A DNA stretch of 6,574 bases from an uncultured Solobacterium sp. (GTDB taxonomy: Bacteria > Bacillota_I > Bacilli_A > Erysipelotrichales > Erysipelotrichaceae), in the NCBI GenBank assembly GCA_937910655.1, contig CALEMV010000213.1, positions 1-6,574 of the forward strand, given 5' to 3'. Shown here one piece after another: positions 1-4,557 of this stretch (positions are counted from its first letter, which is position 1; every line of letters starts with the position of its first letter). The position numbers and the translations under genes were made by a program. A model generated the notes under the pieces. The model ran no database searches. It worked only from the letters and a program-made list of their open reading frames with translations, and was not told where the DNA came from.

Positions 1-190
1 TAATTCAGCTTGCCAATGGAATCAATTTCTAAAAGACTTTTGTGCAGATGAATCTAGCAATAATTATTCCAACAAGTTAAAAGTTGCAGCTATCCTTTGG
101 AAAGAAGTTAGAGACTCGAAGAGTAAAAAAAATTATTCAAAACAACTGCTTAATGAATATAGATATAAAGTAGAGGAGTATCGCAAATAA
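1..190 (+). CDS. C-terminal fragment of an unrecognised protein (5' end outside window)
   Basis: One frame is open from base 2 to a TAA at 188-190 and gives about 62 residues with no start codon needed, so this looks like the tail of a gene that begins left of the window. The fragment is lysine-, asparagine- and tyrosine-rich. It contains a W..FLKDF segment, then a helix-like stretch AAILWKEVRDSKSKK and NYSKQLLNEYRYK before the end. The spacing of Trp, Phe, Lys and Ala-Ala-x-x-Trp-Lys-Glu is loosely reminiscent of small HMG/YABBY-like DNA-binding boxes, but this is only an impression and no function is assigned. The next gene starts 62 bases downstream on the same strand with no visible terminator between them, so co-transcription is possible. 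It could also be a chance open frame, although the codon use looks coding. Confidence 0.55.
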   Translation, partial: NSACQWNQFLKDFCADESSNNYSNKLKVAAILWKEVRDSKSKKNYSKQLLNEYRYKVEEYRK

Positions 191-252
191 ACATCTGACT
201 GAAACTTTTTAACGATAGCTCATACCTTAAAAAAACAGCGGGAGATTATAAG

Positions 253-1017
253 ATGAACAATTATATAAAATTAAATGAAGATAGATGGAATAATGTAAAA
301 AATGACTATACTGAGCCATTGACACATGAAGAATTAGAAGAAGTTAGAAATAATCCAATTTCTGTTGCATTAACTGTTGGGAAAAAAGTTCCAAAAGAAT
401 GGTTTGAAAAAGCAAACGGAAAAAAGATATTAGGTTTAGCTTGTGGTGGTGGACAGCAAGGCCCAGTTTTTGCTGTAAAAGGTTATGATGTAACCATAAT
501 GGATTTTTCTAAATCACAATTACAAAGAGATGATATGGTTGCGAAAAGAGAAGGCTTAAAAATCAATACAGTTCAAGGCGATATGACAAAACCATTTCCA
601 TTTGAAAATGAAACGTTTGATATTATTTTTAATCCAGTTTCAAATGTGTATGTAGAAGATTTAGAAAACATATATAAAGAAGCTGCTCGGGTATTGAAAA
701 AGGGTGGATTGTTAATGGTCGGATTTATGAATCCCTGGATATACATGTATGATGCTGATATTGTATGGGACAAGCCCGATGAGGAATTACTTTTAAAGTT
801 TTCAATACCTTTTAATTCAAGAGAGCTTGAAGAGGAAGGCAAGATAACCATAAATCCGGAATATGGATATGAATTTAGCCATACTTTAGAAACTCAGATT
901 AGAGGACAACTTAAAAATGGTCTTGCTATGATGGATTTTTATGAATCATGTGACAAAAGACATAGATTATCCCATTATGGAAGTGACTATATAGCTACAC
1001 TTTGCATTAAACTGTAA
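253..1017 (+). CDS. Class I SAM-dependent methyltransferase (type 11-like), substrate unknown
   Basis: This is a 254-aa cytosolic protein with the Rossmann-fold order of class I methyltransferases. Residues 57-70 carry the SAM-binding motif I (KKILGLACGGGQQG, a Gly-rich loop after a beta strand). The acidic residue D84, in VTIMDFS, fits the ribose-binding motif II position. A GDM at 109-111 fits motif III, and FDIIFNPVSNVYVED (from about residue 122) fits motif IV. A helix with ARVLKKGGLLMVGF follows, as is usual for motif V/VI. The ATG at 253 is preceded by a GGGAG ribosome binding site about 8-9 bases upstream. Length and completeness match stand-alone small-molecule or unknown-substrate methyltransferases; there is no DNA- or RNA-target domain, so the substrate cannot be read from the sequence. 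A rho-independent terminator follows at about 1114-1144. The family call is firm and the reaction partner is unknown. Confidence 0.9.
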   Translation: MNNYIKLNEDRWNNVKNDYTEPLTHEELEEVRNNPISVALTVGKKVPKEWFEKANGKKILGLACGGGQQGPVFAVKGYDVTIMDFSKSQLQRDDMVAKREGLKINTVQGDMTKPFPFENETFDIIFNPVSNVYVEDLENIYKEAARVLKKGGLLMVGFMNPWIYMYDADIVWDKPDEELLLKFSIPFNSRELEEEGKITINPEYGYEFSHTLETQIRGQLKNGLAMMDFYESCDKRHRLSHYGSDYIATLCIKL

Positions 1018-1113
1018 TGTGATAGAACGTACTTCAGGAGAAAACCCTATTTATTTTCTATAAGGGTTAAAATCTTAAATCTCAGTTTATCTAATTGAAT
1101 AGGGCACTTTTAG

Positions 1114-1144
1114 AAACAGTAAATCAAATGGTTTGCTGTTTTTT
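1114..1144 (+). terminator. Rho-independent terminator after the methyltransferase gene
   Basis: A stem of about 10 bp is formed by AAACAGTAAA (1114-1123) and TTTGCTGTTT (1132-1141), with one T-G wobble and an 8-base loop. A run of T residues begins inside the 3' arm and continues to 1144. It lies about 100 bases past the methyltransferase stop codon and before the regulator promoter, which separates the two transcription units. Confidence 0.75.
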
Positions 1145-1170
1145 ATGCAATATTTAGGAAATCTCAAGAA

Positions 1171-1186
1171 ACGGTGCATTGACCGT
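1171..1186. promoter_or_regulatory. Candidate operator: 5-bp dyad over the -35 box
   Basis: ACGGT (1171-1175) and ACCGT (1182-1186) form a perfect inverted repeat with a 6-base spacer, and the right arm overlaps the TTGACC -35 element. The size and position fit an operator for a dimeric helix-turn-helix repressor, and the adjacent gene encodes such a protein, so autoregulation is a reasonable inference. With only five paired bases per arm, chance is possible. Confidence 0.4.
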
Positions 1187-1207
1187 ATAATATAACAACA
1201 TCATAAT
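1179..1207 (+). promoter_or_regulatory. Sigma-A-type promoter of the XRE-family regulator
   Basis: TTGACC at 1179-1184 and CATAAT at 1202-1207 are separated by exactly 17 bases, a good vegetative promoter. It sits about 30 bases upstream of the regulator start codon. An alternative TATAAT at 1186-1191 has no convincing -35 partner. Confidence 0.6.
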
Positions 1208-1236
1208 TTATTTATAGTCATTATGGAGGAATTGTG

Positions 1237-1542
1237 ATGTCAAATATAAAAGTTACGATGTTATCAACATCAGAAAAGAAGAAATATATACAGATGCTAA
1301 CTGAAGATTTACCAGTGTATCGTGCCCGTATTGGTATTTCTCAAGAAGAGTTATGCTTGATTTTAGGTATCTCACGTCAGACATATAGTGCAGTGGAAAC
1401 TGGCAGACGTGAAATGAGCTGGCATACATTCTTAACACTATTACTTTATTTTAGTTATAACGTTAAAACAAAGAGCATGCTAGAGGATAGTGGTATTATC
1501 TCTGGAAAACTAGAAGAATTATTAAATTATACACGTCGTTAA
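1237..1542 (+). CDS. Small XRE (Cro/C1-type) helix-turn-helix transcriptional regulator
   Basis: This is a 101-aa cytosolic DNA-binding protein. A leading helix (about residues 12-32, including LPVYRARIGIS) is followed by the classic helix-turn-helix SQEELCLILGISRQTYSAVE at residues 35-54 and then TGRREMSWHTFLTLLLYF, the normal third to fifth helices of a Cro/C1 domain. The remaining 30 or so residues are short and have no sensor or protease domain. The ATG at 1237 is chosen because GGAGGA at 1225-1230 is spaced 6 bases from it; the in-frame GTG at 1234 would be only 3 bases away. It has its own promoter, and a dyad overlies the -35 box, so it probably represses itself. It lies directly before the zinc-ribbon/lysozyme unit on the same strand and may also control it, which is inference. 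Confidence 0.85.
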   Translation: MSNIKVTMLSTSEKKKYIQMLTEDLPVYRARIGISQEELCLILGISRQTYSAVETGRREMSWHTFLTLLLYFSYNVKTKSMLEDSGIISGKLEELLNYTRR

Positions 1543-1560
1543 TGCGAATGACGAATATGG

Positions 1561-1569
1561 TGTTATAAT
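1561..1569 (+). promoter_or_regulatory. Extended -10 promoter for the zinc-ribbon/lysozyme unit
   Basis: TGTTATAAT at 1561-1569 is a perfect extended -10 element (TGnTATAAT). The best -35 candidate upstream is a weak TTAATG at 1539-1544 with a 19-base spacer, which is tolerable because extended -10 promoters depend little on the -35 box. It lies about 25 bases before the ATG of the zinc-ribbon gene. Confidence 0.55.
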
Positions 1570-1593
1570 AAAATCCTATTGCGGAGGTACGAG

Positions 1594-2259
1594 ATGATTT
1601 GTAAGAACTGTGGAAAAGAAATATCTGAAAGCAGTAAGTTCTGTGGCTATTGTGGCGCAAAGGTCACCGAACAGCCGGAGCAATCACAGCCAGAGCAACC
1701 ACAACCAGAGGTTGCCAAAGAAAACATATTTACAAAATTTCATTTCTACAAGTCAGATCTCAATACATTATGGAAGGTGGCAGAAAATCCTTTCCAGGCA
1801 AGTGAGTTATCCTTCTCAGCATCAGTTGTTATTGTAGTATTAAACCTGATTGCAAATATTTTAATCCTGAGATGTATTATCTGTGGAATGGGATTAACAA
1901 TCTTCTTTGTGGGTAGTATCTATACGTATTGCTACTTAAACCGTAAAGATGGACAAAAACCTGAAGATGTATACTGTGATGTAGCTAGAGCCATATTCGT
2001 ACCAACAGTATTTATGTTGCTAGCGGGAGTATTTATTCTATTCCAAACGCTAGAAGTACTATGGGTATGGGCAATCCTTCTATCCATGTCATTTTGTATG
2101 GGGTCTATTTTTGCGACAATCAAAAAAGGAAACCGTTTCATTATGATATTATTTATAACGTTCATGTATGCAGTTATTCTTACGATTCTTGTTTCTCAAC
2201 ATACGCTTGGAAAGTTCTTTAGCCTAGTTTCACTTCTAGGATTTAAACCAATGTGGTAG
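1594..2259 (+). CDS. Zinc-ribbon multi-pass membrane protein, unknown function
   Basis: This 221-aa protein begins with a cytosolic zinc ribbon: C3-x2-C6 and C17-x2-C20 (MICKNCGKEI ... FCGYCGAK), the zinc-ribbon form often found at the N-terminus of Bacillota membrane proteins. A Pro/Gln/Glu-rich linker with repeated QPEQ-type units (about residues 26-39) follows, then an amphipathic stretch. About five hydrophobic membrane segments come next (roughly 75-92, 94-115, 131-150, 154-176 and 182-200). The ATG at 1594 is chosen because GGAGG at 1583-1587 lies 6 bases upstream; a TTG at 1579 in the same frame would place this ribosome binding site inside the coding region. The lysozyme gene starts 3 bases after its stop, which suggests translational coupling and a shared role at the cell envelope. 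No catalytic motif is visible and the exact function is unknown. Confidence 0.85.
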   Translation: MICKNCGKEISESSKFCGYCGAKVTEQPEQSQPEQPQPEVAKENIFTKFHFYKSDLNTLWKVAENPFQASELSFSASVVIVVLNLIANILILRCIICGMGLTIFFVGSIYTYCYLNRKDGQKPEDVYCDVARAIFVPTVFMLLAGVFILFQTLEVLWVWAILLSMSFCMGSIFATIKKGNRFIMILFITFMYAVILTILVSQHTLGKFFSLVSLLGFKPMW

Positions 2260-2930
2260 TGAATGAAATATTATCGTAGAAAGAAAGAAATAAAAAGAAC
2301 GTGGGCCATCGCAGGAGCGATGGTCATCTGTTTTGTACTATTGATGATCCGCAATATGTTTACACAAGCACATCGTGCAAGACAGTTATTACAGGAGGAA
2401 CAGCTTGTTGAGTCTGATCCAAACATGCATACATACAACTGGTCAAATTTGACATGGAACAGTGGGTTTCCATCTTACGAAGATGATACATATACATCCG
2501 TAATTGGTATTGATGTTTCATCGCACCAAAAATCAATTGATTGGGCGGCTGTCAAAAACAGTGGCGTGAAGTTTGCGATGATCCAAGTGGGATATCGTGG
2601 ATATGAAACAGGTGCACTCATGGATGATGCATACTTCGAAGAGAATATGCAAGGTGCAATTGAAAATGGAATTGATGTAGGTGTTTATTTCTTCTCACAG
2701 GCAGTTTCCGTAGAAGAAGCACGTGCTGAAGCGGACTTTGTCTTGGAACGTGTAAAGAAATATAACTTACAGTTACCTATCGTATTTGATTTAGAAGAAG
2801 TAAGTAATGCAACTGACCGTATTGAAAATACAACTGCGCAAGAGCGCACACAAGCAGCTGTCACATTCATGAATCACATAAAAAATGCTGGATACCAAGC
2901 GATGGTATACAGCAGTTCTCAATTATTTGG

Positions 2931-2951
2931 GCGCTCTAAAATTACTTGGGG
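2931..2951 (+). repeat. Left terminal inverted repeat of the ISL3 element
   Basis: GCGCTCTAAAATTACTTGGG and the next G match the reverse complement of 4510-4530. From 2932 the match is 18 of 20 bases, with single differences at CGCT[C/T]TAAAATTAC[T/A]TGGGG. It begins just where the lysozyme reading frame loses homology. Confidence 0.7.
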
Positions 2952-3017
2952 TTGGGGTACCACAATGAGAAATCTTGGGGTACCTTTTTCATACTTCTTC
3001 AGAAAACTTGGGGTACC
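2945..3017 (+). repeat. Subterminal CTTGGGGT(ACC) repeats at the IS left end
   Basis: CTTGGGGT occurs at 2945-2952, immediately overlapped by TTGGGGTACC (2952-2961). CTTGGGGTACC then appears in full at 2974-2984 and 3007-3017, each preceded by an A-rich stretch. The first copy is the inner part of the terminal repeat, so the others may be extra transposase binding sites, as seen at the ends of some insertion sequences. Spacing is irregular (about 23 and 33 bases). Confidence 0.6.
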
Positions 3018-3032
3018 TTCAAAAAATAAAAA

Positions 3033-3080
3033 CCTCTCATGTTATTATCTTTTTACTAAGAAAGAAAATAATTAGAGAGG
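3033..3080 (+). promoter_or_regulatory. Hairpin sequestering the transposase ribosome binding site
   Basis: CCTCTCATGTTATTATCTTT (3033-3052) pairs with AAAGAAAATAATTAGAGAGG (3061-3080) at 16 of 20 positions around an 8-base loop. The right arm includes GAGAGG, part of the GAGAGGAGG ribosome binding site ahead of the transposase ATG at 3090. A transcript entering from outside the element would carry both arms and hide the site. A possible internal promoter (TTCAAA 3018-3023, 19-base gap, TATTAT 3043-3048) would start inside the structure and leave the site free. This resembles the known protection of IS10 and IS50 transposase from read-through expression. Confidence 0.55.
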
Positions 3081-3089
3081 AGGCCATAA

Positions 3090-4418
3090 ATGGCTATTGA
3101 TTATATTATCACATCTGCTCTGAACTTGTCCCAAGATCAAGTTCAAAGTCTATCTACGGCACGTAATCATGGTACCTTAAATATCTATCTTCTACTGATA
3201 AATAAACACCCTATTTGTCCTTACTGTGGTGCTGATACATCTAGTAAAGGACTTCTAACATATACATTCAAAACGCAAGACATCGCTGGTCTAAAAACAA
3301 TTGTCAATTGGAAACGTAGACGGTATAAGTGTCGTGACTGTCATCGTACTTTTAGTGAAGACAATATCTTTACCCCTGATGGTATGCATACCACTTTCTC
3401 TATGATTGATCAAATCATGAAGGATTTAGGCGATATTTCTATTAACTTAAAGACAATTGCACTAAGAGCACATGTATCTATTCCTACGGTAGAACTCTAT
3501 GCCGATAGTTACTTGAGAATTCCAAGGCAGTTCTTACCTGAGTATCTAGGAATTGATGAACTATATTCTGACATGGCGTTAAAAAATAGTTCTTACTTAT
3601 GTGTCATGGTCGATAATAAAGCTCGTGTTCTAAACGAGGTCATACAGTCTCGTTCAAAAAGGGAACTCAGTACTTACTTTGAAAACATCCCATTAAGTGA
3701 GAGACAAAGAGTGAAGATTGTGACCATGGATATGTGGCAGCCATACAAAGATGTTGTAAAGAAATATCTGCCCAACGCCATTGTCGCTGTAGATCCTTTC
3801 CATGTCATTGAGCATCTTACATCTGGATTCTCACATCTACGTATCGATATCATGAATCGTTACGAAAAAGGAAGTAGAGCTTATTATCTTCTTAAAACCT
3901 GGCATAAATTACTGGAAACTGACTACGACTTAGATAACGAGCCGAAATATAACAGTTTCTTTAGACAGAAATTAAATTATCGAAATCTGTATGACCAATT
4001 ATTGGAAATTGATCCAGTCTTAACGCTTGCCTACCACTTAAAAGAATTATTTCGCAACTTTAATAGAACTGCTATTTACCCATCTTGCATAAATGAAATC
4101 ACTTCCATACTAGATGCGTTTATTTCTGCCGACATACCTGCGTACGAAGACTTTTTGACATCTATCACAAACTGGAAAGAGGAGTATCTCAACTCCTTTA
4201 GAAGACCGTATGATGACAGAAAACAATCAAATGCACTATCAGAATATATGAATAGTAGATTACGTGTACTGATCAATGTTTCTAATGGTCTTTCAAACTT
4301 CCCTAGATTCCGTGCCAGAGCACTCTATGCGTTAAACAGAAAACTATATTACACAATTACGGATCACCTTCAATCTAACAAAAGAATTGGAAAGAAACGG
4401 GGTTCATACAAAAAATAA
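3090..4418 (+). CDS. ISL3-family transposase (DDE type with zinc-finger)
   Basis: This is a full-length 442-aa transposase that cuts and joins the element ends. It starts with a DNA-binding zinc finger, C43-x2-C46 (HPICPYCG) and C81-x2-C84 (YKCRDCHRTF), typical of the IS204/IS1001/IS1096/IS1165 group. A helix-turn-helix-like region follows (about 115-140, ISINLKTIALRAHVSIPTVELY). The catalytic core shows D156 in YLGIDEL, D214 in VTMDMWQPY, the conserved VDPFHVIEHL at 234-243, and E385 in SNALSEYMNSRLR. All three DDE residues are present, so the enzyme is probably active. The ATG at 3090 has GAGAGGAGG ending 8 bases upstream, partly held in a hairpin. The gene is followed by a terminator hairpin and converges on the opposite-strand ATPase gene. 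Confidence 0.95.
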   Translation: MAIDYIITSALNLSQDQVQSLSTARNHGTLNIYLLLINKHPICPYCGADTSSKGLLTYTFKTQDIAGLKTIVNWKRRRYKCRDCHRTFSEDNIFTPDGMHTTFSMIDQIMKDLGDISINLKTIALRAHVSIPTVELYADSYLRIPRQFLPEYLGIDELYSDMALKNSSYLCVMVDNKARVLNEVIQSRSKRELSTYFENIPLSERQRVKIVTMDMWQPYKDVVKKYLPNAIVAVDPFHVIEHLTSGFSHLRIDIMNRYEKGSRAYYLLKTWHKLLETDYDLDNEPKYNSFFRQKLNYRNLYDQLLEIDPVLTLAYHLKELFRNFNRTAIYPSCINEITSILDAFISADIPAYEDFLTSITNWKEEYLNSFRRPYDDRKQSNALSEYMNSRLRVLINVSNGLSNFPRFRARALYALNRKLYYTITDHLQSNKRIGKKRGSYKK

Positions 4419-4451
4419 TTGCCAATAAAATATTTCTTTCTTAGCACATAT

Positions 4452-4508
4452 AAAAGGTAGAAATCGTAGACAAGAGACATTATTCTCATCTACAATTTCT
4501 ACCTTTTT
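4452..4508 (+). terminator. Terminator hairpin after the transposase
   Basis: AAAAGGTAGAAATCGTAGA (4452-4470) pairs with TCTACAATTTCTACCTTTT (4489-4507), 19 positions with a single mismatch, and GAGA/TCTC near the loop can extend the stem. The T-run TTTTT at 4504-4508 completes a rho-independent terminator on the plus strand. The A-run at the left foot gives a short T-run on the minus strand, so it may also stop transcripts arriving from the ATPase operon. Confidence 0.85.
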
Positions 4509-4509
4509 G

Positions 4510-4530
4510 CCCCATGTAATTTTAAAGCGG
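4510..4530 (-). repeat. Right terminal inverted repeat of the ISL3 element
   Basis: CCCCATGTAATTTTAAAGCG at 4510-4529 is the inverted partner of the left end (18 of 20 bases). It lies directly after the T-run of the terminator hairpin. A partial further copy occurs 11 bases farther out. Confidence 0.7.
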
Positions 4531-4540
4531 ATTTTTCTAA

Positions 4541-4557
4541 AACCCCAAGTTATTTTA
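4541..4557 (-). repeat. Second, outer copy of the IS end motif
   Basis: AACCCCAAGTTATTTTA matches the reverse complement of the left end (TAAAATTACTTGGGGTT, from 2937) at 16 of 17 positions, but lies outside the better right end at 4510-4530. It contains the TAA stop of the ATPase frame. It may be the end of an older related element or a second transposase site, or it may be the true boundary. Confidence 0.5.

Larger units (their letters stand above)
2263..3075 (+). pseudogene. Membrane-anchored GH25 lysozyme (muramidase), 3' end lost at the insertion sequence
   Basis: The product would hydrolyse beta-1,4 bonds between N-acetylmuramic acid and N-acetylglucosamine in peptidoglycan, outside the membrane. 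Residues 1-12 are basic and 13-30 form a signal anchor. A spacer follows, and the GH25 fold starts at about residue 80 with GIDVSSHQ (D84), then FAMIQVGYRGY, a GVYFFSQA strand (about 140-147) and the catalytic PIVFDLEEV strand with D176-x-E178. Homology stops at about G223 (2929-2931), after GYQAMVYSSSQLFG. The last strands, including the conserved W-x-A-x-Y type motif, are absent. From R224 the frame reads about 47 residues of insertion-sequence DNA (RSKITWGWGTT...) to a TAG at 3073-3075, so the native part ends near 2931. The start has no strong ribosome binding site and is probably coupled to the gene 3 bases upstream. The truncated product is unlikely to fold correctly. Confidence 0.85.
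2931..4530 (+). mobile_element. ISL3-family insertion sequence, complete transposase
   Basis: The element is bounded by imperfect inverted repeats and carries one transposase gene filling most of its length of about 1.6 kb, a normal size and layout for ISL3 elements. The left end was placed where lysozyme homology stops. The right end was placed at the matching repeat after the terminator hairpin. ISL3 elements usually make 8-bp target duplications; comparing the bases outside the two repeats shows no convincing duplication, so the flanks may have been rearranged after insertion. A second copy of part of the end motif (4541-4557) makes the right boundary uncertain by about 30 bases. Confidence 0.8.

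Noticed and set aside
573..851. Minus-strand open frame inside the methyltransferase gene
   Set aside because: It lies wholly within a well-supported plus-strand gene, has low-complexity Ser/Asn-rich composition and no ribosome binding site. Similar shadows at 1253-1438, 1932-2165, 2685-2870 and 4076-4276 (minus) were rejected on the same grounds.
1043..1068. Hairpin AACCCT...AGGGTT after the methyltransferase as a terminator
   Set aside because: The stem is only 6 bp with a 14-base loop and no T-run follows; the hairpin at 1114-1144 is the better terminator.
1579..1593. Upstream TTG start for the zinc-ribbon protein
   Set aside because: It would place the GGAGG ribosome binding site inside the coding region. 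The ATG at 1594 has ideal spacing and puts the first zinc cysteine at residue 3, usual for this kind of protein.
2945..3017. Repeated CTTGGGGTACC boxes as a CRISPR array
   Set aside because: The units are only 8-11 bases with unequal spacers, sit inside an insertion sequence end, and there are no cas genes.
2922..4540. Target site duplication flanking the insertion sequence
   Set aside because: The bases left of 2931 (TTATTTGG) and right of 4530 (ATTTTTCT) are both AT-rich but do not match as an 8-bp repeat; testing the outer boundary at 4557 (CATTAGGC) also fails.
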